From NCBI GenBank assembly GCA_963691705.1, contig OY829541.1, positions 43,293,661-43,357,660 of the forward strand: a stretch of 64,000 nt of DNA, read 5' to 3'. Positions within the stretch are counted from its first letter, which is position 1. Each line of letters opens with the position of its first letter. This stretch comes from Viola odorata (taxonomy: Eukaryota; Streptophyta; Magnoliopsida; Malpighiales; Violaceae). The translations under genes were made by a program, and so were the position numbers. Below the pieces are notes generated by a model, which searched no databases, was not told the DNA's origin, and was given only the letters and a program-made list of their open reading frames with translations. Positions 10,979 to 21,340 of this stretch are shown here, piece after piece.

Positions 10979-12796
10979 TCAACCCTGGAAGTCGGGCTCC
11001 TCTTGCTCCTGCCAAAGGTATTCCAACGAGGCCATCTCCCCTTTTTGCATGTCTATCTCGGCCTCTAAAGTGGTAATCCGGCTTTGCAGTACCTGGCTCT
11101 TCCTATCTCCTAAGTCTGCGCGAGTAGTCAAGATCCTTATCACTAAATTTTTGTCTTCAATTATGACATTTGACGCTTCTTTCCTGCGGATTTCGTTGTT
11201 CAAACGTTCCTTAAAGTCCTTGAGGGCCACTTTCTGTTTTGTCGCTTGCATGCGGATAGTGTCCTTACTATGCCTTTCTAACTCATTCATCTGGACTTCT
11301 AGGTAATATTGATGGCTACAGAACCATCCCTTTCCTTTGCCATCCGATCCCGTTCTTCTTGCGTTGTTCGCATCTGTTCCAGTACTTGAGCGTAAGCCAT
11401 GACATTCATCCCTTCGCTCACCTGGGATTTTTGTCGCTTGCATGCGGATAGTGTCCTTACTATGCCTTTCTAACTCATTCATCTGGACTTCTAGGTAATA
11501 TTGATGGCTACAGAATCATCCCTTTCCTTTGCCATCTGATCCCATTCTTCTTGCGCTGCTCGCATTTGTTCCACTACTTGAGCGTAAGCCATGACATTCA
11601 TCCCTTCGCTCACCTGGGATTCCTCTTCTTCTTCCATTGGTTTCTGATTTTTTGGGCGGGGTAAGACATTGTCGTTAACTCGTCTTAACCTTCACTATGG
11701 ATATTCCGGTATCGTTGCTGCAGGGGTGAGTTTAGTCTTGAGCGTACCGCTGAATGTTCTGATTTTCTCCTGTGTGTGGCAGGTTTTACCTTATCATGCC
11801 GAATGTCACGGGGATTACTTGCATGATGCAAAACTATCTGAGAGTGAGGGCGGAGCAATAGTGAACGCACCCCCATGCTCTGATCAAAGGAACCCAAGGT
11901 AAGGGTCCGCAGCAGACGATGGGATCGGAGGCCTGCAGCCATTTGGCGTGCCAACTAAAGTCTTCTCCCGAGAGGTTTATGAATCTGTCGACCCAAATAT
12001 CTTTATTTTCTATTCTTCATTTATCTGTGGTCGTTGCGTTGATAACTCTGATTAAAGGGCACGATCTTATGTAGCTTGCAAAGAATATGGACTGATCTGG
12101 TGTCTGTTTGAAGTGGCTGACTAACCATACTGTTAACAACTGGGTGCAACAGGTAAGTCTTCATTTCCCTTTCCTTCGACAAGAGTCCAGAGAGTGAAAA
12201 GTCTCGGCCAATATGCTTGTTGTAGGATTGATGGCGTTCGCCTCCATCTCGTAAAAGACATTGGCCACTGCAAAATCGATGGCGTTCTTCATTTCAGGGA
12301 AAAGGACAAATCCTACGATTGCGAAAGCCAAGACCCTTAAGCGCTTTTCCCCGTTGGCCAAATGAAATCGTGCTTCAATATCTGACCAACACCAGAAGTA
12401 GTCCCCTTCTCTGACACGAGTAGTGATTCTTAACAACTTATCAAGCCTTATTTTGACACTGGAGGAGTCGAGTCAAACGTTCTGATATATAATCGATATA
12501 GGAGATGCGAAGCACATCAGAGCGGAATATTCCTCTAGTGTGGGAGTCAAGTCTAGCCCTCTGTCAAAAGAGAAGCACTGATAATAGGGATCCCAGGATT
12601 TTAGGGTTGCCCAGATGCAACCCCAATCAGTCTTTACATCAACCAAGGTCAGCAGCTTTCCGTAACTACATTCAAACTGTGTCTCCTCATCCTGAGTTAA
12701 CTCATTTCTTAACTTTCGAATCCTAGTTAAGTCAAAATTTATGACCTCTACTTTGACCTTAGTGGTGATATCAGGGGTGAAACCGAGTTCTAACAT
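10979..12796 (-). pseudogene. Ogre-like ORF1 (extra ORF upstream of gag), broken
   Basis: This is the additional ORF that Ogre elements carry between PBS and gag. The N-terminal part (12796-12161) starts MLELGFTPDI and contains WATLKSWDPYYQCFSF and LTPTLEEYSALM, resembling the plant mobile-domain-like region of Ogre ORF1 proteins. The C-terminal part (11482-10979) is a coiled coil (KDFKERLNNEIRRKEAS, ITTLEAEIDMQKGEMASLEY) ending EEPDFQG at the TGA at 10979. The two parts are in different frames, and the coiled-coil region contains a 192-bp tandem duplication. The plus-strand element keeps only the first and last residues of this ORF (about 50880-51050). Function of the family is unknown. Confidence 0.72.
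11237..11620. repeat. 192-bp tandem duplication in ORF1
   Basis: The segment containing GCATGCGGATAGTGTCCTTA, TCTGGACTTCTAGGTAATAT and the ATGACATTCATCCC block occurs twice with a 192-bp offset and few differences. The encoded MNELERHSKDTIRMQATK is repeated 64 codons apart. Confidence 0.88.
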
Positions 12797-12830
12797 GTCT
12801 CCCCTTGCGGCCTGATCGTCGAAACTTCAT

Positions 12831-12856
12831 CCCCCGAAAGTATCGAGTGAAAGTAG
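12831..12856 (-). repeat. Inverted repeat bounding the ORF1 module (PBS side)
   Basis: The plus strand reads CCCCCGAAAGTATCGAGTG then AAAGTAG. Its reverse complement matches 10371-10395. It lies about 35 bp upstream of the ORF1 ATG in element orientation. Confidence 0.7.
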
Positions 12857-13391
12857 TGTAGGTGTCGATATTTCGAATGAGCAAAATGGGTCTCGTGGGA
12901 CAGAAATCAAATTTAAGTGCGAAGTAACCTGTACGTGCAAGAAATTTACAGTTCGTATAAAAGAAAAATTACGAAAAATGGAAATCATGGTAAAAAGATA
13001 AATAGAGCCACGACAAAGCAGATATGATCATGATGCATATGCTGGGGCTCTGATTCTGACTTTTCTAACTGGCTTGAACGGTTCCCAGATGATACCATGA
13101 AAAGGCCCCTAAAGTGTCATCCAGTGTCAACCGATTCCTTGCAGAATCAGGCAACCTTTTGACTATCTTTAGGGGTTCATCCGAGTTGGTATTGGTGAAC
13201 ACTACCCAGGACATGTGTCCTAGGGCGTCACTACTACCCTCCTAATTTGGTAATTATCCCCGGGGTATAAGGTGCTATGAAATTCATATGATGATTGATA
13301 TCAAAGCGAATAAATAAACAAATCAGCAATTTATCAAAGTGGGTAAATAAACAAATAAACACTCAAAAATAAAACCGGCTCCGACCCACAT
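12857..13391 (-). other. Ogre-like 5' untranslated region
   Basis: This is the leader between the PBS and ORF1, of mixed composition and without a convincing coding frame. It occupies the position of the untranslated leader in Ogre elements. Confidence 0.55.
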
Positions 13392-13409
13392 TCCCCAGTG
13401 AAGTCGCCA
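13392..13409 (-). other. Primer binding site of minus-strand Ogre-like element
   Basis: The minus strand reads TGGCGACTTCACTGGGGA, identical to the PBS at 50193-50210 in the plus-strand element and of the form used by Ogre elements (reported as tRNA-Arg primed). It starts three bases after the LTR end at 13413. Confidence 0.8.
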
Positions 13410-13412
13410 AAC

Positions 13413-15599
13413 TGTCGCGTCCCCCGAAAATAATAAAAGTTCGTGAGTATACAACGAATCTGAGACCTTATGATGCTCGGCATAAAAGGACACCTCGCAA
13501 CATGCAATGAAGTCGCCACCCTAATTTTTGTCTCTAGGTTTAGGGAACCTAATCGTCATGGCATAAAAAATAAAAATAAAAAAAAGGATAAAAACTAACG
13601 GCACAAAAAAAGAGGGTCTAAACCTAAGAACAAAGGTTCGGGGTCATATTATGGACTCGGGAAGGTGTTAGGCACCCGAGTCACATCCGAAAATGGTTAC
13701 CGGTTGATAAGAGAGGTGTTTAAAAGATGTTTGATAAAAATGTGATTTAAAAGGGGATCCTTAGAGGAATCGTCACTTTAGTCTTTTCTGTAGGGACCGT
13801 TCGGGAATAATGAATCGTTGGACGAGGTTATCGTTTTAAAAAATCTTTTCGGACGGAGTTACCATTTTCAAGACTGATTGATTATTCCTGAACGTAGCGT
13901 TATGGGACTGAATTTTCCGTAAGACTGCATGAGCTTTTTCATCATCGGGCTATGCATGATTAAATTAATTACTAAGTGATTCTATCATGGATTACTAACA
14001 GAGTACAAATTTAAATGAGAGATATTTTAAAATGATAAACCGATGTGGGATCGAAGCCACCAAACACATGCAGTCAATATAAGCGGAATGTAAAACAAAT
14101 GAGCATGGCATTTAAAGCGAGTCATTAAACAAGTTGTTCATGTAGATTGATTTTAATTCTACCAATTCTATATATCATGCATACGATTAATATTTACGGA
14201 AAGCTTTGAATAAATAAAAGGGGAATGAAAGGAGTACTCCTACGAAATGAGAGTGTCAGTGATAGCTCAAAAAATAAATAAGCAGTTTATGCACGCGAAG
14301 GATTAAATAAACAGTTGATGTATGCGAAAAATAAATAATGGTTTGATGCATACAAAAATTTAAATGATGATAATTGCGTAAAATTAAAGATTTGATGATT
14401 TGCAGAAAATTTAAGCAGTTGATGATTTGAAGAAAAATTAAACAGTTCATTATTTGCAGAAAGTTAAGCAGTTGATGATTTGCAAAAATTTTAAACAGTT
14501 GATGATTTGCGGAAATTAAAAATGCGACTGACCATATAGGCGGTAAATTAAATGACTGAATTTGAATTGCTGAAAGTAAATTGCGGAAATTTAAAGTGCG
14601 GAAAATTTAAACAGTTGATAACTTGCGGAGAATAAATTGTGGAAATTTAAACAGTTGATAGGTACCAAATTTTAAAGCGACAGTACAAAAAATAGTCATA
14701 ATGGAATGCACGAGTATTTTTACGAAAAAAAGCTACACGTTTCATGCATATGATATATGATAAAAATAAAGTATAAATCACAAAAATATCATACGAAGCA
14801 TGCAAGCATTTTACATAAAAAATGCGAATCGAGATCTCGAAAAGAATGAAAATGGGTCGGGCCCAGCTTGACAAATAAAAGAAATGGGCCAGGAACAGTT
14901 CCTGGCCCAAAAATCAGATTTTTAATTGTGGTGGGCTCGACCCATCGCCTTTCTTTCCCTTCCCGCGTTAAACAACCCAAGACCAAGACTGTTCATCGTC
15001 TTCGTCGAGTCGTCGGCGCCACTGCCGGTGACGGGGAGCTCCAACCAAGTGGCCAAATCGCCTAGTCTTGAGTTGCGAGGAAAGCTCTTCTCCTCTACAA
15101 CATGATCATGCAAAAATTAGGGATTGAAACATGCAAGAACAACATTTAATTTCATGAAAACGTAAAAAAAATGATAATTAACAAAAAAATTCAAAATTCG
15201 CTCTTCTCACTCAAGGAATCAACAAATAAAAAGCATGGTAATTATCTATAGCACGTATATGAATTAATAAGACACAAACAAGCAATTGGTTTAATCAAAA
15301 CAACAACCTAATAATTAAAGCCAAAAATGGTAGAAAAACCGAAAAAGCTTGAAGACTGTGGCAACTGATGCTCTAAGTGAGCAGTCGGTCTAGAGGGAGA
15401 AGGAGCAAAGAGCTCTGGGTGAATTCGTGTCTAAAATGGTTGGGAATGGCTTGGTATTTATAGCTGTTTCGGCGAGTGAGGGTGAGGACGCGACACTGCT
15501 CATGGAGGGGCAGCTCGTGTGCTGGCGGAGCTACGTCATTGTGCTGGCAAGGCAAGGTGATGATGGCGGATGGGACAGGCTATGTGCTGGCGGGGCTAG
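13413..15599 (-). repeat. Ogre-like 5' LTR, 3' part (left of CRM insertion)
   Basis: This is the 3' portion of the minus-strand element's 5' LTR, ending in GCGACA at 13413. It shares the terminal motif containing GGTGCCTAACACCTTCCCGA with the solo LTR at 4554 and, more distantly, with the plus-strand Ogre LTR end near 49970. A TATA box lies at 15455-15462. Short AT-rich repeats (GCAGTTGATGATTTGC) fill 14280-14660. The LTR is interrupted at 15599/15600 by the CRM-like element and resumes at 27460. Confidence 0.85.
15455..15462 (-). promoter_or_regulatory. TATA box of Ogre-like 5' LTR
   Basis: The minus strand reads CAGCTATAAATACCAAG, aligned with the TATA box at 7079-7086 in the solo LTR. Confidence 0.6.
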
Positions 15600-16571
15600 T
15601 GATCCGAGCCCAGCAGACAAGGCCCAAAGCCCTCAAGGCTACGCCACGAGGGCCACCACCAAGGCTCGAGACATAACCGCCTTGCTCATCAAGACCCTTC
15701 GAGCCGAGGAGAGCAACATGGAGGTCACAACATAATGGAGCATCTGTCCCTACGCCAACGACTTGACTCACAGCCACAGGCCCGAGTCAGAGTCCGAGCC
15801 CTACGCTAAGACCTCATCCGCGCACATCGGCAAAGCCACAGCCGAGCCCTACGCCAAGGTCGCGCGCACGCATGATCTCAAGGCCGCGGCCGAGCCCAAC
15901 GCCAAGGCCTCGATCGCACTTAGCACCAAAGCCACGATCGAGCCCGGCATCAAGGACACGGCCGAGCGCAAAGCCAAGGCCACAAATGAGCCACGTCATT
16001 ACCCCTCGATCATGCCCAAAGCCAAGGCCCCGAATAAGCCACGCCATTGCCCCTTGACCACGCCTAGTCACTCAGCCAAGCGGGCCCGAGTCACTTGTGA
16101 TTAATGACCCCTTTGTCCAAGGGCACTTAGGGTAATTTCCCCTTGTAAATATTTCGGCTATAAAATGAAGGACTTGTCTTCATTTTAGCCTTGCTTTTGA
16201 TTTTGAGATTTTCATCTTGAGCCTTAAGCCAATCGTAGCCTAGTTCTAGGAGGATCCTAGATCCATTCCCGTCCACCTCCTTCCATGGTGGCCGGATCGT
16301 TGATTTCTTAGAAAGCTTGCCGTCTTGATAATCAAGACCACCTCAAAGCTTGTAATCCATTTAAGCCTTTGAGCTTCTACATAAATAAACTTGTTTCCTT
16401 TCACCTTACAAACGTTTCCTTTCCATTGATACACTGTCCGCTGCCTCCGATTCATTCTAAACCATCCGATCCAAGTACTTACCCGCGATCTGCACCAAAG
16501 CCAACCGTGCGAAGACTAGATCCGTGCTCGTGAGCGAAGGCCAAGCTTCTCAAGGCGCTTGGGCCTTATCA
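15600..16571 (+). repeat. CRM-like 5' LTR
   Basis: The LTR is 972 bp, from TGATCCGAGCCC to GGGCCTTATCA. It has a GC-rich Lys/Ala/Pro-coding minisatellite at about 15830-16060, a TATA box at 16159-16165 overlapping a 10-bp-stem hairpin, and close similarity to 26424-27455. The frame continuous with the integrase tail is open through to the TGA ending at 16104, apart from one TAA at 15733. Confidence 0.88.
16159..16187 (+). promoter_or_regulatory. TATA box with overlapping hairpin, CRM-like 5' LTR
   Basis: TATAAAA at 16159-16165 overlaps the perfect inverted repeat TAAAATGAAG (16161-16170) and CTTCATTTTA (16178-16187), loop GACTTGT. The 3' LTR has the identical arrangement at 27047-27075. Confidence 0.65.
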
Positions 16572-16573
16572 TG

Positions 16574-16587
16574 TGGTAGCGGAGCAC
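16574..16587 (+). other. Primer binding site, initiator-Met type (degenerate)
   Basis: TGGTAGCGGAGCAC follows the 5' LTR end by two bases and matches the common plant iMet PBS TGGTATCAGAGC at 10 of 12 positions. Confidence 0.6.
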
Positions 16588-17078
16588 CAGCTGTCTTCAA
16601 GGTTGAAACTTTCTTCACCAACGAGGTATTTCTACGGCTCAAAATCGATCCCTTGTTGTTCTTGTCATTTTCGGTCATTTGGGTCATTTCTGAATTTTTG
16701 GCCATTTTCTTTTGTTTGATCCATCTAAAATACTTTGCTCATATTCTTTGGTGTTTTTGCTGGATTAAATCGGTCTTTCTTCATCTCTTTCATGCATGAA
16801 CGTGTTGTTGCTCATAGCATTCTTCTACATTCCAAGAAAATGAGCCAAGTGTCCTAGGAGTACGGTTGTCCTTTTGTGTGAGTCATTTTGGTGAGTCACC
16901 CTTGCATGTGCAGCCGGCGGCCTCAACCCTAAAATATTATAACACACCCTAGGCAATCATTTATAACAGCACCTCCCTATCATGACATCATTGATACACA
17001 CACTTGCTCTTATCACCCAAGGTCTTATCAATCATTGAAACGCATGAGCTCTTATCATAAGCACGGATAGAGGAAAGG

Positions 17079-18314
17079 ATGAACCGTCAAGACACCATGA
17101 TGGCCCAACAACAAGCCATGTTGACATATCATCAAGTCATGATGGCTCGGATGATGGAAACTGATAACAATCCACCTAAAAGAAAGGGTATTTTCGTCTA
17201 TCACCCGGTGGGAAGAGGCATAGCTACTGTTTCGCACCACCACGGTAGGGACAAGATTGCTACCTTCCCCAAAGGCTAACGCTACAGAGGCTAACGGGGC
17301 CCTACCGGCTCCTCTCACGGACCTCCGGCTTGGCTCAAGGAGTTATCTCACCCCCAGAGGAAACCACGCGTCAGGATTAACGCTCTGGCCATTATCCTAC
17401 CGCGGCAATATCTACCTAAAACACCTACCGCCGAGGTAGCGTATCACGATAAGGGCGAATCACAGACCGTAACGCGAGCGATAGCTCCGTACCCGTTTAC
17501 TCGGGCGGGAACGCCCCCTTTCTTCTATAAATACCTCCCCCACAAAGGAGGCAAGTAAGCGGACTTGACTAGCCAAAACTCTGCCAATTTCAGTACACCT
17601 ACTGACTTAAGCATCGGAGTGTTTCCGCCGGAGACCCCCTCCGGCGCATTGCAGGTACTATGGACCGTCGCATACACTGATCTGAGAAGAGCTGCTCCGC
17701 CATACATCCTTCGGCAGAAGACAAATTATTATCAGAAACCCTAAACCGCATGTCCGAGAAGGGGGCTCCACCCGCATCCGCACCCACACCCCCACCCCAA
17801 ACACAACTCCTGCCCCAAACACCAACCCCACTACCCCCGCCACCCCAACCACCCGCACAACTCCCCATAATACCACCGTTGCCGCCCCAAGTGCAACCGC
17901 TACTTCAGCCACAAACACAACACCCACCTAGGCAGCAAGAGTGCCTAAAATAGCCCGCAACACACTTCCACCAAAGGACCAGGCCAAAGAACCCTAACGA
18001 TGTGGACTAGTATGCCTTTGGCCACCCCGACCGTGAGGAAGTAGAAGTGGCCGAGAGTGTGGCAAGTGAGGGCCGCGCCACCCCGAGGGATGACTCTAGG
18101 GCTGCTAAGGACCCGCAACCACTTATCCGAACCCCCACCTAAACCAAAGAACTTCCTCAACACTATCACCCAAGCCACCCGAAACACCGACCCCAACCTA
18201 CACTTGACAAAGGCCAATGCCTACATTCCCCCGAGGCAATCGCCTAGAGGACCACACCAAAACCCACCCATTGAACCCCCGGGACATCAAGAGTATGAGA
18301 GGGGCGACGGCTAT
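17079..18314 (+). pseudogene. CRM-like gag, N-terminal part (interrupted)
   Basis: This is the start of the gag-pol polyprotein of the CRM-like element. The ATG at 17079 opens a Gln/Met-rich N-terminus (MNRQDTMMAQQQAML) that is cut at 17161 by a solo LTR. The frame resumes at 17740 with a Pro/Gln-rich stretch (TPPPQTQLLPQTPTPLPPPP). A stop at about 17951 and a later frame change lead to PPRQSPRGPHQNPP and HQEYERGDGY at about 18305, where the deleted Retand-like element is inserted. Excising 578 bp (solo LTR plus duplication) puts both parts in the same frame. The gag core lies on the far side of the second insertion, at 21341 onwards. Confidence 0.72.
17162..17734 (+). mobile_element. Solo LTR, Retand-like family
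   Basis: This 573-bp LTR runs from TGATAACAATCC to TTATTATCA, flanked by the perfect duplication GAAAC (17157-17161 and 17735-17739). It contains the family-specific U5 block: the TATA box CTATAAATACC (about 17526), GCATCGGAGTGTTT, and the hairpin CGCCGGAG/CTCCGGCG at 17626-17646. No internal sequence remains. It disrupts the CRM-like gag N-terminus. Confidence 0.9.
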
Positions 18315-18838
18315 TGATAACAATTGATGAAACATCAAGGGTATACACGTCTTCTCACCCACAGTCAAAGTCGGATCCCTGTAGACCTTGATTGGTGACA
18401 ACACTCGGCTATCGCACGCGTTAGGCCGAGGATTCCTGGGATTGTCGACATCAGCACTGGGGGGGGGAGGGGGGACCCACACGGCGTCATCCTATCACAG
18501 GTGACCCCGACAGCACCTCGCTGGCGATATCTCGTCCGCGATATCTTATCCGGCTGACGTATGATGACGTCATCTTGGGCGTTATCTCCCGTCTATAACG
18601 CCCACCCCTAGGGTAACACCCTTTCTTTTTCCTATAAATAACCCTCACTTCCAGATCTAAGGTAAGATTAAAATACTACTAAAATCTCTGCCAAATTTCC
18701 CAGCCATACTAACTTAAGCATCGGAGTGTCTACGCCGGGGCCCCCCCTCCGGCGCTTTGCAGGTACGACGGACTGCCACCACAGTAATTTAAGACGGCCG
18801 GAACCTCTACCCCGCTTCCCTCAGAAGTCCGAATCTTA
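18315..18838 (+). repeat. 5' LTR of deleted Retand-like element
   Basis: The LTR starts TGATAACAATTGATG and is about 96 percent like the 3' copy by eye. It contains TGACGTCA at 18565-18572, a TATA box (CCTATAAATAACC, about 18631-18643) and the hairpin at 18733-18754. Its 3' terminus is lost at the deletion junction. Confidence 0.85.
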
Positions 18839-19148
18839 ATGGTTTGGATTCCTCCTTTACATCAGAGGATGTCGCCTTTGCAACGGTATCACTTGGGGGA
18901 ATCCACTCCTCAAACCAATCAGCAGGAGGAAATAATTCTTTGCCCTCACAAGATGGAGGGACTGAAAAAGAAGAAAACCAGCCAGTAGTCTTAGAAGTTG
19001 CTCTCTTCTTTGACCTTTTTCGACCACCGCGGTGAGGCAATCGCCTCTTCCGGTACGACGGCGAAGGAGGATTGTTGGAATCCGGTGTAGTTGGAGGGGT
19101 CGGACGAGATTCTCGCTCATCAGAGACCTGATCATATGAATCCGCCAT
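18839..19148 (-). pseudogene. Antisense ORF 2 homologue, C-terminally truncated
   Basis: The ATG at 19148 starts MADSYDQVSDERES followed by PTPPTTPDSNNPPSPSY and a basic stretch (RGGRKRSKKRA). This matches the antisense ORF at 47177-46689 of the full element (PPTPPTSPDSDNPPPSPY, then RGRKKSKKTKK). After about 100 codons the frame runs through the deletion junction into the LTR and stops at 18807, so the native acidic C-terminus is lost. A TATA-like CTATTTATGG lies upstream near 19220-19229. The product is unrecognised; its composition suggests a disordered, basic, nuclear-type protein, which is inference. Confidence 0.62.
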
Positions 19149-19671
19149 CTCAGACAAAAATCAGTACCAGCAGGAAAATGCAAAGAAGAAGATGAACAGG
19201 AAAAAGGAGAAGAACCTCCCATAAATAGCCGAAGTAGGCGAGACTCTTCAAATTTTTCCGCACATGGAAGGAGGATAATTTAATGCATCTTGAAAAGATC
19301 AACCATAATAGCAGAATCAAATCCTTTGATCACGCCTGCTTGGGACTTTTCAAAAAACACAGAAAAACTGCCCAATCAGTTATTGCCAAAGAAGCAACGC
19401 ATGATTAGTACAGAAGGCTCGCCAGAGCAACTGTCGCCACCTGGCACAAAAAGAAGAATAAATGTTGCAGAAGTCTGGCCAGTGACAGACTCGTTTTCAG
19501 TTAGGCTGGCACGACCCTTAACCGAAGCAAGGGCTAACGCCCTAAAAAGAGAAAAGAGACCGTAAGCCCAATAACGAGAAAAAGTTTATTTACGGCCTAA
19601 CGGCCTAGACATACGTCCGCATACGTAATACATATAAAGGAAAAACAAAAAGAAGGCACAGCGGCAAGCCT

Positions 19672-19986
19672 TCAAGCCCGAGACCCGGCGTCGTTGTCGT
19701 CATCCACCAGCAGAGTGGGGATGTCCCTCAAGGCGTCCACCACAGAAGTCAGCTCCGAAGAGGTGCTTCTCATGCTCTTCAAGTAGCAGTTCAAAAGATC
19801 CTTCCTCTATTGCAGCATGGCGATGGCTACCTCAATGCGACAGGCGGCAATGGCCAACTTGGAGACATTCCCGATAGGATTGAGGTCCTCCATGGTAGTG
19901 GCCCCGATCCTGGCCTGAATGGGGGTCATCATTCCCCGAAGTTCCAGCATGTCCTCACCAGTCTTCATCATTCTTGACATCACCAT
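19672..19986 (-). pseudogene. Antisense ORF 1 homologue with internal stop
   Basis: The frame from the ATG at 19986 encodes KTGEDMLELRGMMTPIQAR and TTMEDLNPI, matching KTSEDILELQEMLTPLQAR and VTMEDFSPV of the antisense ORF at 48115-47729. A TAG at 19807-19809 splits it, and the downstream part (RKDLLNCYLKSMRSTSSELT to the TGA at 19672) continues the match to the end. About 30 N-terminal residues of the full-length version are missing. A TATA box (TATAAAT, minus strand, 20048-20054) lies about 65 bp upstream of the ATG. Function unknown. Confidence 0.68.
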
Positions 19987-20054
19987 GAAGAAATGGAAAA
20001 TGAGAAGCAGAGAGAGTGTGAAGAGTTGGCACTGGAAAAAAGATTGCATTTATA

Positions 20055-20819
20055 GATGCGCACCAAGGCGCGCGCTTCGAAAATTGAGTTGTCCCGTTAT
20101 CCCGGAGTAGCCAGGGGAAAGGATTAACGTGGAACTCCTGATGAACGCCCGCGATACTCAAGTGGAGTACGGATTGAAACTTAAAAGAACGTAAGACCTC
20201 ACAATTTGTAGGTGGCCCACAGTGTAAAACCGCGTCAATATTACAGGTAGCTCCGAGTAGCGTAAAACCGCGTCAATATTACCGGTAGCTACGGCGTAAG
20301 ATCGCACGAATTGTAGGTAGTTCATGGTGTAACACCCCATCAATGTTACAGGCGGCACACAGCAAAGTGGAATCCAATGAGCTTGGATGGAAAAGGCGAC
20401 AGCAACGACCCCCCGATATTGGCGAGTGAATGCCTCTGAGGGAGTAAGGGTAACTTACGTATATCGTTGCATGATATTTTCACTAACGTGATAAAACCAT
20501 ATTTGAGAAGGTGCAGGAAAAACAAGACAATATCGCTTTCAGAACAACATTCGGAGCTCTGAAGGGATAACCCCGGAAAGCTCTACCATGACGATGTTAA
20601 TCATATGAGCGCCCTCTCTGTGACTAATAGTTACCGCAGGAGATCGGTTCCCGTTATCCGCTTCGCTATCGCGTATCCAGCACAAAGGAACTAATGAAGG
20701 AATAAGAAAAACTAAGAGATTCTCACGAATCTAACGTGGCGCAAGAGGAGTAACGTTCCTCCAGATTCCAGGGAAGGAAGCCCTTGGTGAACACTCGGGC
20801 TCGTTTTCAATTGGGCTTA
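20055..20819. other. Noncoding 3' region of deleted Retand-like element
   Basis: This stretch has no gene. It contains short imperfect repeats around GGTAGCTCCGAGTAGCG and TAAAACCGCGTCAATATTAC (about 20160-20360), and ends GGGCTCGTTTTCAATTGGGC next to the 3' LTR. The same terminal wording precedes the 3' LTR at 48348. Confidence 0.55.
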
Positions 20820-21335
20820 TGATAACAATTGATTAAACATCAAGGGTATATACGTCTTCTCACCCACAGTCAAAGCCGGATCCCTGTAGACCTTGATTGG
20901 TGACAGCACTCGGCTACCGCCCGTGTTAGGCCGAGGATTCCTAGGATGGTCGACATCAGCGGGGGGGACCCACACGGCGTCATCCTATCCCAGGTGACCC
21001 CGACAGTGCCTCGCTGGCGATATCTCGTCCGCGATATCTTATCCGGCTAACGCATGATGACGTCATCTTGGGCGTTATCTCCCGTCGATAACGCCCACCC
21101 CTAGGGTAACGCCCTTTATTTTGCCTATAAATAACCCTCACTTCCAGATCTAAGGTAAGATTAAAATTACTACTAAAATCTCTGCCAAATTTCCCAGCCA
21201 TACTAACTTAAGCATCGGAGTGTCTACGCCGGGGCCCCCCCTCCGGCGCTTTGCAGGTACGACGGACTGCCACCACAGTAATTTGAGACGGCCGGAACCT
21301 CTACCCCGCTTCCCTCAGAAGTCTGAATCTTATCA
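20820..21335 (+). repeat. 3' LTR of deleted Retand-like element
   Basis: This 516-bp LTR runs from TGATAACAATTG to GAATCTTATCA. TGACGTCA lies at 21058-21065, a TATA box near 21124 and the hairpin CGCCGGGG/CTCCGGCG at 21227-21248. Confidence 0.88.
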
Positions 21336-21340
21336 ACTAT

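Larger units (their letters stand above)
18315..21335 (+). mobile_element. Internally deleted Retand-like element keeping only antisense ORFs
   Basis: Two direct LTRs (18315-18838 and 20820-21335) flank about 2 kb that corresponds only to the 3' antisense-gene region of the full element at 32969-48864. PBS, gag and pol are absent. The left LTR lacks its last three bases (the TCA of CTTATCA) and is fused directly to the end of an antisense ORF at 18838-18840. Flanking pentamers GCTAT (18310-18314) and ACTAT (21336-21340) agree at four of five positions. The element sits in the CRM-like gag. Excising it with one duplication keeps the gag frame in register. Confidence 0.85.

Noticed and set aside
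15814..16071. Gly/Arg-rich minus-strand open frame and Arg/Pro-rich alternative frame
   Set aside because: Products of the GC-rich minisatellite read out of frame; only the frame continuous with integrase is supported.
17599..17927. Gly/Val-rich minus-strand open frames
   Set aside because: They are shadows of the Pro-rich CRM-like gag spacer on the plus strand.
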